Below, one piece after another: positions 1 through 7,344 of a stretch of 48,402 bases of DNA. The notes under the pieces are model-generated. The model was not told where the DNA came from. It ran no database searches and worked only from the letters and a program-made list of their open reading frames with translations. Within the stretch, counting starts at the first letter, position 1; every line of letters begins with the position of its first letter. Both the position numbers and the translations under genes were made by a program. The stretch is from Planctomycetota bacterium (GTDB lineage: Bacteria > Planctomycetota > Planctomycetia > Gemmatales > Gemmataceae), in the NCBI GenBank assembly GCA_016872595.1, contig VGZJ01000009.1:1-48402 (forward strand), given 5' to 3'.

Positions 1-239
1 CCTCGGCTGTGAAACGCGGGGTGCTCATGGCTCATCCTGGACAACAGTTGCGGCAAAATCGACCCGCGCTTTTCCTATCCCGTGCCCCGTGGACCGCAAG
101 ACCCACCGCAAACCGTGGCGTGACCTCAGGTGGGGCGAGCACCGTCGCGCGGCACAGGGGGCAATCGAATTCAACGCGCATGGGCAGCCTCATACAACTG
201 GCTCAGTTGGTCGAGTGCGTCCGTCGTCTCTGTCGTCGA
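1..239. other. Left-edge intergenic stretch
   Basis: No convincing gene, RNA or repeat is visible here. The short open frames on both strands look like random high-GC frames. The region lies downstream of the minus-strand DUF1501 gene. Confidence 0.5.
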
Positions 240-1613
240 CTACCCGAACACCTTGCGGATTACGCTCCCGCGGCTGACGGGGTGGGGGCGGCCGAGGGGG
301 TCGCGGATCTCGGTGTCGGGCGCGATGCCCAGCGCGTGGAAGATGGTCGCCGTTAGCTCTTCGGGGCGCGTGAGGCCGTCGGTCGGGTCGCCGCCGATCT
401 TGTCGCTCGCGCCCAACACCTGCCCGCCGCTCACCCCGCCGCCGGCCAGCGCCGCGGGGAACACCCGGCCCCAGTGGTCGCGGCCCCCAGCGGGGTTGAT
501 CTTCGGCGTGCGGCCGAACTCGCCCACCCACACCACGAGCGTTTCGTCGAGCAGGCCGCGCGCGACCAAGTCATCGAGCAGCGCGGAATAGGCGCGGTCC
601 ATTTGTGGCATCAGTACGGTTTTCAGGCGCTCGGCGTTCTTTGAGTGCGTGTCCCACAGCGGGTTGCCGGCGCTGGTGTCGCCCGGCTCGCGCGGCCAGT
701 TCACCTGCACGAGGCGCACGCCGGCTTCGACGAGGCGGCGGGCGACGAGGCACGACTGGGCGAACTTGCCGCGGCCGTAGCGGTCGCGCGTGCGGGCGCT
801 CTCCGCGGTCAGATCGAACGCGGCCCGCGCGCGCTTGTCCGCGAGCAGGTCGAACGCCTGTTGCACGTTCGGCGTGTACCGGCCGAGGTCGCCGGCCGCG
901 AGGCGGTCGGTGTGCTTGTTCACCTGTTCCAGCAACGATCGGCGGTCGTCGAATCGCACCGGCGGTACGTCGGCCGGTGGCGCGACCTCGTTCAGGCTGA
1001 AGTCGGCGCGCGAGGGGTCGCACGTCACCAGCCACGGGTCGAACGCGCGGCCGAGGAAGCCGGCGCTCTGGCCGGGCCACGGGTCGTTCGGGTTGTTGAT
1101 GATCTGTTCCGGCAGTGCGACCACGTTCGGCAGCCCGCGGCGCGGCGGCGTGAGTCGGTTCACCATCGCCCCGACGCACGGCCAGTCGTTCGCGGTGAAC
1201 TGCCCCGCGACCTCTACGTCGCCGCGCGGGTGCGGAACACCGGTCAGCACCCAATACCCGCTGGACGAGTGGGCGTTGATGCCGGTGGACATCGCGCGCA
1301 GCACGCAGATGCGGCGCGTTTGTTGCGCGACGAGCGGCATCAGTTCGCCGACGCGCAGGCCGGGCGTGGCGGAGCTAATGGGCTTGAACTCGCCGCGCAC
1401 CTCGGCGGGCGCGTCCGGTTTCGGGTCCCACGTCTCGTGCTGCGGCGGCCCGCCGCCCATGAACAGGAAGATACACGCCTTCGCGCGGCCGAACCCGGCG
1501 GCGCGGGGCGCGCCGCGCGACTCGCGCGCGAGCAGTGCCGGCAGCGACAGCCCGACCGCGCCGAGCGCGCCCGCCGTCAGCACCGTGCGCCGGTCGGATT
1601 CGATACGGATCAT
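240..1613 (-). CDS. DUF1501 domain protein, Tat-type export signal
   Basis: A 457-residue protein of the DUF1501 family, a group abundant in planctomycetes and structurally related to the alkaline phosphatase/sulfatase fold; substrate unknown. The N-terminus has a twin-arginine-like segment (DRRTVLTAGALGAVGL) followed by a hydrophobic stretch, so export is expected. Family hallmarks visible are FMGGGPPQHETWDPKP near residues 51-66, an RDRYGRGKFAQSCLVARRL segment in the middle, and GEFGRTPKINPAGGRDHW in the last third. The usual length of the family is about 420-480, so it looks complete. The ATG at 1611-1613 fits the signal peptide. It lies 24 bases downstream of the isomerase-like gene on the same strand, so the two are probably co-transcribed. 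Family assignment is firm; function is not known. Confidence 0.9.
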   Translation of the reverse strand: MIRIESDRRTVLTAGALGAVGLSLPALLARESRGAPRAAGFGRAKACIFLFMGGGPPQHETWDPKPDAPAEVRGEFKPISSATPGLRVGELMPLVAQQTRRICVLRAMSTGINAHSSSGYWVLTGVPHPRGDVEVAGQFTANDWPCVGAMVNRLTPPRRGLPNVVALPEQIINNPNDPWPGQSAGFLGRAFDPWLVTCDPSRADFSLNEVAPPADVPPVRFDDRRSLLEQVNKHTDRLAAGDLGRYTPNVQQAFDLLADKRARAAFDLTAESARTRDRYGRGKFAQSCLVARRLVEAGVRLVQVNWPREPGDTSAGNPLWDTHSKNAERLKTVLMPQMDRAYSALLDDLVARGLLDETLVVWVGEFGRTPKINPAGGRDHWGRVFPAALAGGGVSGGQVLGASDKIGGDPTDGLTRPEELTATIFHALGIAPDTEIRDPLGRPHPVSRGSVIRKVFG

Positions 1614-1637
1614 GGGAGCGCCCCGCCGCGGGAAGGG

Positions 1638-2516
1638 TCAGCCGATTAACTTGCGCAGTTCCTTGACGTACTTCGGCACGGCGACCTTCGCGTCTTCCTT
1701 CGCTTCGTACTCCAATGCCACGAACCCGTGGAAGTTGGCGTCCTTGAGAATCTTCACCACTTTCGCGAGGTCGGCGTCCTCGCGCTTGTTGCCGGGGAAC
1801 ACTTCGGTCTTCACCTGCGACACGACGCCGTAGGGCGCGATCTTGCCGATGTCGGCGTAGGGGTCGGCGGTGTGGAAGTTGCCGGTGTCGATGTTCACGC
1901 CCAGCGCCTTGCTCTTCACCGGCTTCACCAGTTCGAGCAGGTGTTCCGGCGTGTCGGTGATGCCGCCGTGGTTCTCCAGCGCCAGCACCACGCCCAACTT
2001 CTCCGCGACCTCGCAGCACTCGTTCATCGCGTCCACGACGCGCTTCTGTGCGTCCTCGAGTTTCTCGCCCTTGGGCAGGTTGCCGGCGAAGATGCGCACC
2101 GTCTGCGCGCCGACCTTCGCGGCCCGCGCGGTCCAGTCCTTCACCTTCTGAATCTCGGCCTTGTACGCAGCGCCGGTGGCGCAGAAGTTGTTGCCGACCG
2201 GCACCCCGGAGATCGCCAGCTTCTTCTTGGCCGCGTGCGCCTTCAGCTTCGCGGCGTAGTCGTCGGTCGTTTCGGCCCAGTAGTACGACGTGAGTTCCAC
2301 GCCGTCGAGCGGCAGTTCGGCGGCGTAGTCGATGAAGTCGAAGAGCGTCATCGTGCCCTTCTTCACGTCGAGCGCTTGGCGGAAACTGTACGCGGCGAGC
2401 GCGAGCTTGAGGACCGGCTTGCCGGCCGGGCGCGCGACGGGATCGATGGCGGGGGCGATGCGGCCCGCGCCGAGCGCGGCGGACGCGGCCAAGAACTGAC
2501 GCCGGGAGAGGGGCAT
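1638..2516 (-). CDS. Sugar phosphate isomerase/epimerase-like TIM-barrel protein, Tat signal
   Basis: A 292-residue protein of the xylose isomerase-like TIM-barrel (AP endonuclease 2) family. The ATG at 2514-2516 is preferred over upstream in-frame starts because it opens a typical twin-arginine leader (MPLSRRQFLAASAALGAG). After the leader, LKLALAAYSFR begins the barrel. Visible active-site-like motifs are DGVELTSYYW, VGAQTVRIFAGN, LALENHGGITDTPEHLLEL (glutamate and histidine metal-ligand candidates), GVNIDTGNF and FVALEYEA near the C-terminus. Export fits a role in carbohydrate metabolism outside the cytoplasm, but the substrate cannot be read from sequence. It is the first gene of a probable two-gene unit with the DUF1501 gene behind it. 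Confidence 0.88.
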   Translation of the reverse strand: MPLSRRQFLAASAALGAGRIAPAIDPVARPAGKPVLKLALAAYSFRQALDVKKGTMTLFDFIDYAAELPLDGVELTSYYWAETTDDYAAKLKAHAAKKKLAISGVPVGNNFCATGAAYKAEIQKVKDWTARAAKVGAQTVRIFAGNLPKGEKLEDAQKRVVDAMNECCEVAEKLGVVLALENHGGITDTPEHLLELVKPVKSKALGVNIDTGNFHTADPYADIGKIAPYGVVSQVKTEVFPGNKREDADLAKVVKILKDANFHGFVALEYEAKEDAKVAVPKYVKELRKLIG

Positions 2517-2616
2517 GACAGCGGCTCCGGGGTGGGGGGAACGTACCGCCATTGTGCCAAAGACCGCGGGCGCGGGCCAGCGCGAACCGCGCGGCGCGGT
2601 TCGCGCGTGTGTCGCG

Positions 2617-2645
2617 TTGACTCCCGCGCCGGCCGATGGTACGTT
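2617..2645 (+). promoter_or_regulatory. Possible promoter of rnc
   Basis: TTGACT (2617-2622) and TACGTT (2640-2645) are separated by 17 bases, 46 bases before the rnc start. The -35 box is good but the -10 box matches only three consensus positions, so this is tentative. TCTAACAT just downstream could serve as an alternative -10. Confidence 0.35.
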
Positions 2646-2690
2646 GTCTAACATCCATCCTTATAACCCGCCCGTCATCAGACCCCGTTT

Positions 2691-3425
2691 ATGCCTCCCT
2701 CGAACACGCTGACCGGAACCCGCGAGCGCACGGTTCTCGAAGAGTGCCAAGACGCCATCGGCTACCGCTTCGCCCGCCCGGAACTGCTGCGCGCCGCCCT
2801 CACGCACACCTCCAGCGCCAACACGCGCGCCGCCAGTAACGAGCGGCTCGAGTTCCTCGGCGACAGCGTCCTCGGCCTCGTCACCTGCGAACAGCTCTTC
2901 GAGCGGTTCCCGGAGTACCAAGAGGGCGACCTGACCAAGGTGAAGTCGGTCGTGGTCAGCCGCAAGACGTGCGCGAAGTTCAGTCAAGAGATCGGCCTCG
3001 GCGACTTCCTGTTCTTGGGCAAGGGCGTGCGGCCGTACGCGGAACTGCCGTCGAACATGCTCGCGGACGTGTTCGAGTCGCTGGTCGCCGGCATCTTCCT
3101 CGACGGCGGGTGGGACGCGGCGAAGGCGTTCGTGCTGCGGTTCATCGGCCCGGAGGTCGAGCGGGTCGCGCGCGAGGCCATCTCCGCGAACGCCAAGTCG
3201 CAACTACAAACGGTCACGCAGCGCGAGTACGGCGGCACCCCGCGCTACTTCCTCCTCGACGAGCAAGGCCCGGACCACAACAAGTGCTTCAAGGTCGCGG
3301 CCCAAGTGAACGACGACCGCTTCCCCGCGGCGTGGGGCAACACCAAGAAGGACGCGGAACTGAAGGCCGCGATGAACGCGCTCGCGTACATCCACGGCGA
3401 CGAACTGCCCTACCCGTGCGACTGA
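2691..3425 (+). CDS. rnc: Ribonuclease III
   Basis: A 244-residue double-stranded RNA endonuclease that processes rRNA and structured RNAs in the cytoplasm. The signature NERLEFLGDS lies at residues 50-59 and supplies the catalytic Glu54 and Asp58. The second acidic pair is in LADVFESLVAGIFLDGG. A dsRNA-binding domain fills roughly residues 175-240, with NAKSQLQTVTQREYGGTPRY at its start and GNTKKDAELKAAMNAL at its end. The length is normal for the family. The gene stands alone, divergent from the isomerase-like gene, and is followed by an inverted repeat. Confidence 0.97.
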   Translation: MPPSNTLTGTRERTVLEECQDAIGYRFARPELLRAALTHTSSANTRAASNERLEFLGDSVLGLVTCEQLFERFPEYQEGDLTKVKSVVVSRKTCAKFSQEIGLGDFLFLGKGVRPYAELPSNMLADVFESLVAGIFLDGGWDAAKAFVLRFIGPEVERVAREAISANAKSQLQTVTQREYGGTPRYFLLDEQGPDHNKCFKVAAQVNDDRFPAAWGNTKKDAELKAAMNALAYIHGDELPYPCD

Positions 3426-3431
3426 TTCTGC

Positions 3432-3509
3432 CTTCTGTAGCCGGCCTCTGTGAGGCCGGAGCTACCCCACAGGTTCAGCTACCGGGATCACAGACCCCGG
3501 CTACAGAAG
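3432..3509. repeat. Imperfect inverted repeat after rnc
   Basis: The outer arms CTTCTGTAGCCGG and CCGGCTACAGAAG are exact complements and the inner parts are imperfect (TCTGTGAGGCCGG against CCGGGATCACAGA). It starts 6 bases after the rnc stop codon and may act as a terminator-like hairpin. It belongs to the general class of palindromic intergenic repeats in this window. Confidence 0.8.
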
Positions 3510-3528
3510 ACCGCAACGGAACTTCCTC

Positions 3529-3819
3529 ATGCCCATGTCGCCGTACCCGGTGCTGTGCTACCCCGCGGGGTGCGGCGCGCCGGCCGCGTACAAGGTCGCG
3601 GCCCGCTGGAGCGACGGCACCACCGCCGAACTCAAGACCTACGCCCTCTGCTGCGCCGCGTGCCTCGCGAGCCAGTTCGCCCGCGCGACCGCGGCGCGGG
3701 CCGCGTGCCTGCTGACCGCGGGCGAAACCCTCGACGCGCCCGGCATCTACGACCTCGCGCGCGGCGCGCGCGACCGCACCCTGACGCGCCGCCCCGATCT
3801 CAAAGCGCAGCTTTCGTAG
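3529..3819 (+). CDS. Conserved-looking small cysteine protein, unknown function
   Basis: A 96-residue protein with cysteines at LCYPAGCGAPA and ALCCAACLAS (a CxxC type pair), suggesting a small metal-binding or disulfide unit. The C-terminus contains PGIYDLARGARDRTL. No signal peptide or membrane segment is visible. A second ATG lies two codons in. The TAG stop codon is supplied by the first bases of the perfect palindrome at 3816-3870, so the last residues may have been reset by insertion of that repeat. I do not recognise a named family. Confidence 0.7.
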   Translation: MPMSPYPVLCYPAGCGAPAAYKVAARWSDGTTAELKTYALCCAACLASQFARATAARAACLLTAGETLDAPGIYDLARGARDRTLTRRPDLKAQLS

Positions 3820-3870
3820 GACAGGCCTCCCGGCCTGTCATGGTGAGACAGGCCGGGAGGCCTGTCCTAC
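3816..3870. repeat. Perfect 24-bp inverted repeat between two genes
   Basis: The arms at 3816-3839 and 3847-3870 are exact reverse complements with a 7-base loop. The left arm starts with GTAG and so provides the stop codon of the upstream gene. The right arm contains GGGAGG (3855-3860), the only Shine-Dalgarno-like motif before the ATG at 3874, though 13 bases away. The core GACAGGCCGGGAGGCCTGTC is itself palindromic in character. Confidence 0.95.
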
Positions 3871-3873
3871 AAG

Positions 3874-4938
3874 ATGTCGAACTTCCTCATCGTCGGGCAG
3901 GGCTTGGCCGGCACCGCGCTGGCGTGGCAACTGCTGCGCCGCGGGCGCGCGGTGCGCATCACCGACGACGACCGCGGCGGGGCGTCGCGCCTCGCGGCCG
4001 GACTCATCACCCCAGTCACCGGCAAGCGGCTCGCGATCAGTTGGCGCTGGGACGAACTGCGCCCGGTCGCGGGCGCGTTCTACCGAGCGGTCGAAGCCGA
4101 GACCGGCGCGCGGTTCTTTCACGAGCGCCCGGCGCTGCGCATCTTCGCGAGCGAAGCCGAGCGCGACGAGTTCCGCCGTCGCGCCGAGATGCTGCGCGAC
4201 CTCGTGCGCCCGGCCGAGGTGCCGGACTGCTTCGCCGCCCCGTTCGGCGGGTTCGAGATGCCGGCCGCGGCGCGCCTCGACGTGCCGCGCTACCTCGACG
4301 CCTCGCGCGCGCACTTCCGCGCGCGCGGAATCTTCGGCGCGCCGGCGGACTGCGAAGGGGCGACCACCATCGACTGCCGCGGGTACGCGCCGGATTGCGG
4401 TCTGCGGTTCAACGCCGCGAAGGGCGAAATCCTCACCGTGCGCGTGCCGGGTCTCGCGGAAGAGCGCGTCGTGCATCGCGGCATCTGGCTCGCTCCTGTC
4501 GGGACTCGCGACCTGTCGCCCGCAAAGCCGGGCTTCACGGTCGCTCCAGTCGGGACTCGCGACCTGCCGCCCGCAAAGCCGGGCTTCACGGTCGCTCCTG
4601 TCGGGACTCGCGACCTGTCGCCCGCAAAGCCGGGCTTCACGGTCGCTCCAGTGGGACACGAGTTGTATCGCGCCGGGGCGACGTACGCGCACGACCCGCT
4701 CGACGCCGTGCCGACGCCCGAAGGCCGCGCGGAGATCGAGTCGAAACTGCGCGCGTTCCTGACACGGCCGTTCGAGGTGATCGACCACTGCGCCGCGGTG
4801 CGCCCGGTCATCGACGCCGGGTTCCCGGTGCTGGGCCGCGACCCGGCGAACCCGCGCCGCGCCTACTTCAACGGCCTCGGATCGAAGGGCGCGCTGCTGT
4901 CGCCGTTCTTCGCCGACGAGCTTGCCGCTTTACTGTAA
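3874..4938 (+). CDS. FAD-dependent oxidoreductase (DAO family) with internal triplicated repeat
   Basis: A 354-residue flavoprotein of the D-amino acid oxidase/glycine oxidase superfamily. The N-terminal dinucleotide-binding motif is VGQGLAGTALAWQLLRRG and the C-terminal FAD contact is in YFNGLGSKGALLSP. Other family features are AAGLITPVTGKR and DHCAAVRPVIDAGFPVLG. The substrate is unknown. The oddity is residues 207-257, where a 17-residue unit (APVGTRDLSPAKPGFTV) occurs three times in tandem. It splits what reads as a normal family stretch, GIWLAPV followed by GHELYRAGATY. The insertion lies near the substrate/FAD domain boundary, so whether the protein still works is open. The start follows the palindrome by 3 bases. 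Confidence 0.85.
   Translation: MSNFLIVGQGLAGTALAWQLLRRGRAVRITDDDRGGASRLAAGLITPVTGKRLAISWRWDELRPVAGAFYRAVEAETGARFFHERPALRIFASEAERDEFRRRAEMLRDLVRPAEVPDCFAAPFGGFEMPAAARLDVPRYLDASRAHFRARGIFGAPADCEGATTIDCRGYAPDCGLRFNAAKGEILTVRVPGLAEERVVHRGIWLAPVGTRDLSPAKPGFTVAPVGTRDLPPAKPGFTVAPVGTRDLSPAKPGFTVAPVGHELYRAGATYAHDPLDAVPTPEGRAEIESKLRAFLTRPFEVIDHCAAVRPVIDAGFPVLGRDPANPRRAYFNGLGSKGALLSPFFADELAALL
4492..4644 (+). repeat. Three in-frame 51-bp tandem repeats inside a CDS
   Basis: Units at 4492-4542, 4543-4593 and 4594-4644 differ by very few bases: unit 2 has Pro for Ser at one codon and CCAGT for CCTGT near its start. Each is 17 codons and keeps the frame. A partial fourth start (GCTCCAGTGGG) follows, which is the original coding sequence. 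Confidence 0.95.
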
Positions 4939-4991
4939 CCCGCGCGCGCGGGTACACTGCACGCCAATCGCTCTCCCACCGAGGCCTACCC

Positions 4992-6287
4992 ATGTCCGCT
5001 TCCCGCCGTCAGTTCTTGGCCGCGTCCGCGGTCGCCGCTGCCGCCGCGCCGTCGCTGTTTGCCGCGGGCGACGACGTGCTGAAAGTCGGGCTGATCGGGT
5101 GCGGCGACCGCGGCACTGGGGCCGCTGTCAACGCGCTTCAGGCCGACAAGAACGTGAAGCTCGTGGCGATGGCCGACGCCTTCGCCGACCGGCTCGACAA
5201 GAGCCTCGAAAACCTGTCGAAGAAGGAGAGCGTCGCGGCGAAGGTGGACGTGAAGCCCGATGCGAAGTTCGTCGGATTCGACGCCTACCAGAAGGTGATC
5301 GAGCGGTGCGACGTGGTGCTGCTGACCACACCGCCGCAGTTCCGCCCGCTGCACCTCAAGGCCGCGGTGGAAGCCGGCAAGCACGTCTTCGCCGAGAAGC
5401 CGGTGGCCGTGGACGCGCCCGGCGTGCGCTCGGTCCTCGACTCGTGCGAGGCCGCCAAGAAGAAGAACCTGAGCATCGTGTCCGGCCTGTGCCTCCGCTA
5501 CGACAGCGGGTTCAAGGAGAGCGTGAAGCGCATTCACGGCGGCGCGATCGGCGACGTGGTCACGCTGTTCGCCAACGACTACCGCGGCGGGCGCTGGGAG
5601 AAGAAGCGCCAGCCCGACTGGACCGACGTGACGTACCACATGCGCAACTGGTACAACTTCACGTGGCTGTCGGGCGACTTCAACGTCGAACAACACGTCC
5701 ACTTCCTCGACGTGTGCGCGTGGGTGATGCAGGACAAGTACCCGACGAAGGCCATCGGCATGGGCGGGCGCAGCGTCCTCAGCGGCCCCGAATACGGCAA
5801 CATCTACGACCACTTCTCCGTGGTGTACGAGTACGCCAACGGCGCGCGGCTCGTGAGCAACACGCGCCAGCACCCGAAAACGAAGGGCGACATGAGCGCC
5901 CGCGTGCTCGGCACCCGCGGCAACGCCCTCCTCTCGGAGCGCACCAACGGGCTGACCATCAAGAGCGACAAAGAAGACTGGGTGTACGAGGGGCCGTTCA
6001 ACCAGATGTACCAACAGGAGCACGACGAGCTGTTCGCGAGCATCCGCGCCAAGAAGCCGATCAACAACGGCGCGTACATGAGCCACAGCACGCTGCTGGC
6101 GATCATGGGCCGCATGGCCGCGTACACCGGGCAAGAGATCACGTGGAAGATGGCGCTAGACTCGAAGGAAGACCTGTTCAAGGGGGTGTTGGGCACGAAA
6201 GCCGAAGACCCGCTCCCGGCGTTCGACTGGCAAACGAAACTGCTCCACCCGCCGGTGTCGGTGCCCGGCGTCGCCAAGTACAGTTGA
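4992..6287 (+). CDS. Gfo/Idh/MocA family oxidoreductase, Tat-exported
   Basis: A 431-residue NAD(P)-binding oxidoreductase. The ATG at 4992 is chosen because it opens a twin-arginine leader (MSASRRQFLAASAVAAAAAP); the open frame continues upstream but only as an alternate frame of the preceding gene. The Rossmann motif KVGLIGCGDRGTGA is at residues 31-44 and the conserved lysine motif is in HVFAEKPVAVDAPG. The C-terminal half has the expected HVHFLDVCAWVM and ISLE-type sheet region. Exported members of this family are numerous in planctomycetes and act on sugars or sugar derivatives; the substrate here is unknown. It lies 53 bases downstream of the FAD oxidoreductase. Confidence 0.92.
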   Translation: MSASRRQFLAASAVAAAAAPSLFAAGDDVLKVGLIGCGDRGTGAAVNALQADKNVKLVAMADAFADRLDKSLENLSKKESVAAKVDVKPDAKFVGFDAYQKVIERCDVVLLTTPPQFRPLHLKAAVEAGKHVFAEKPVAVDAPGVRSVLDSCEAAKKKNLSIVSGLCLRYDSGFKESVKRIHGGAIGDVVTLFANDYRGGRWEKKRQPDWTDVTYHMRNWYNFTWLSGDFNVEQHVHFLDVCAWVMQDKYPTKAIGMGGRSVLSGPEYGNIYDHFSVVYEYANGARLVSNTRQHPKTKGDMSARVLGTRGNALLSERTNGLTIKSDKEDWVYEGPFNQMYQQEHDELFASIRAKKPINNGAYMSHSTLLAIMGRMAAYTGQEITWKMALDSKEDLFKGVLGTKAEDPLPAFDWQTKLLHPPVSVPGVAKYS

Positions 6288-6313
6288 GACGCGGCGGCGG
6301 AAGGAGAATCGTG

Positions 6314-6754
6314 ATGAGCAAGAAGTTTGTGGCACGCGGCCGGCACACGGTTCTGCCGATCATCGGCGACACGGCATTCGAGTTGCGAATCGGCAGGATG
6401 ACATCGTTGATCTTCTTTTCCGACGAGGACGGCGAATCGGAACTGCTGATCGAGTCAAGCATCACTCTGCTTCGCGGCACGCACGAGCGCGTTCTGGAAG
6501 GCTCGTTGTTCGGCGACAAATGGAACCCGCGCGCCCTCGGCCCGTTACTCGAAGTGATCGGTCACACAGTTACCGACGCGCTCGCGGAACACGAAGGCTT
6601 ACTCAGCATTTCCTTCTCGAATGAGCTCGTAATGGTAGTTGCGCCAACTCCGGGTTACGAAGGCTGGCACTTCCACTACCCACGGCAGGGGCACTCGCTG
6701 AGGGAAACGGTCAAGCCGATTGGCATGATCGGTGCCGGTAGTTGGTTGGCATGA
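6314..6754 (+). CDS. DUF6188-like small protein
   Basis: A 146-residue protein. GTG (6311) and ATG (6314) are adjacent in frame; AAGGAG at 6301-6306 suits the ATG with 7-base spacing. The order of elements, an N-terminal beta-rich part with RIGRMTSLIFFSDEDGESELLIES and a C-terminal GLLSISFSNELVMVVAPTP then GYEGWHFHYP, resembles DUF6188 proteins as I remember them. No signal peptide, membrane segment or catalytic motif is seen. The function is unknown. Its codon use is less GC-biased than the flanking genes, which hints at later acquisition. Confidence 0.7.
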   Translation: MSKKFVARGRHTVLPIIGDTAFELRIGRMTSLIFFSDEDGESELLIESSITLLRGTHERVLEGSLFGDKWNPRALGPLLEVIGHTVTDALAEHEGLLSISFSNELVMVVAPTPGYEGWHFHYPRQGHSLRETVKPIGMIGAGSWLA

Positions 6755-6830
6755 GTTATCAATGAACAGCCTACCGCCCGGCGCGAAAGCACGTCCGAGT
6801 AGTGCGCGGGTGAGACGACGAGAAACGAGC

Positions 6831-6846
6831 GGAGGGAGTGACCGTG
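6831..6846 (+). promoter_or_regulatory. Ribosome binding site deciding the start of the next gene
   Basis: GGAGG at 6831-6835 lies 2 bases before a GTG at 6838 and 8 bases before a second in-frame GTG at 6844. Spacing favours 6844. Confidence 0.6.
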
Positions 6847-7149
6847 GCCGTCGAAGTGCTCCACGTCAGCCTGCGCGGATGGGGCGGTTCCGAAGCCACC
6901 GGGTCGCTGTTCTTCGATCTGATCGGCTTTCAGCCGGAAACCGGGTACACGTCATATCCCAGCGACTCGCCCTACAAAGCGGCCCGAATCGCCCTCGTGT
7001 CGGTTTCACTGGCGGAATGCGATCCCGGACCAGAACGCCACCAACAGTTCGCAACCAAAGTCGGCGCGGGCTTACAGCACGCGGCCGATTGGTTCTCTTC
7101 ACTCACGCCGACGGGATTTGACGACTGGCGCGCGCGGCATGGTTGCTGA
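6844..7149 (+). CDS. Hypothetical protein, probably 5' part of a frameshifted gene
   Basis: A 101-residue product starting at the GTG at 6844. It reads as a compact soluble protein: ATGSLFFDLIGFQPETG near the start, a beta-strand ARIALVSVSLAE, a helix with LQHAADWFSS, and ends at FDDWRARHGC. The end is abrupt. The overlapping +1 frame continues with a natural-looking C-terminus (see 7139-7264). I read the pair as one ancestral gene of about 140 residues that is now split. The layout faintly recalls DUF4279-type proteins, but I do not assign a family. Confidence 0.55.
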   Translation: MAVEVLHVSLRGWGGSEATGSLFFDLIGFQPETGYTSYPSDSPYKAARIALVSVSLAECDPGPERHQQFATKVGAGLQHAADWFSSLTPTGFDDWRARHGC

Positions 7150-7264
7150 TGTCTTCATTAGTGGTTGGATGAACGCGGACCAATTCGACCTGAAACTGCC
7201 GCCCGACTTCCTACTCGCTTGCGGTCGCTTGGGCCTGCCAATCGAGATTTGCACCAACGATTAG
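7139..7264 (+). CDS. 41-residue frame, probable 3' part of the split gene
   Basis: ATG at 7139, stop TAG at 7262-7264, overlapping the preceding frame by 11 bases. The peptide contains DVFISGWMNADQFDLKLPPD followed by FLLACGRLGLPIEICTND, which looks like the structured C-terminus of a larger protein and not a free peptide. It could be translated separately by coupling at the overlap, but a +1 shift near the CGCGCGCGG run at about 7130-7138 is the simpler explanation. Confidence 0.5.
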   Translation: MVADVFISGWMNADQFDLKLPPDFLLACGRLGLPIEICTND

Positions 7265-7344
7265 CTCGCCCACTTCGCCCCTTGCACATCGCGGGGCGCG
7301 GCCGACAATATTGGTGCCCGCCCCACTCACCTCGGGTTCCGGTA

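Noticed and set aside
4492-4644. CRISPR-like array
   Set aside because: The repeats are directly head-to-tail without spacers and are in frame within a coding sequence.
3450-4991. Upstream extension of the Gfo/Idh/MocA frame, making a 945-residue protein
   Set aside because: The extension runs in an alternate frame of two other genes, is Arg-rich, and precedes a clear twin-arginine leader at 4992.
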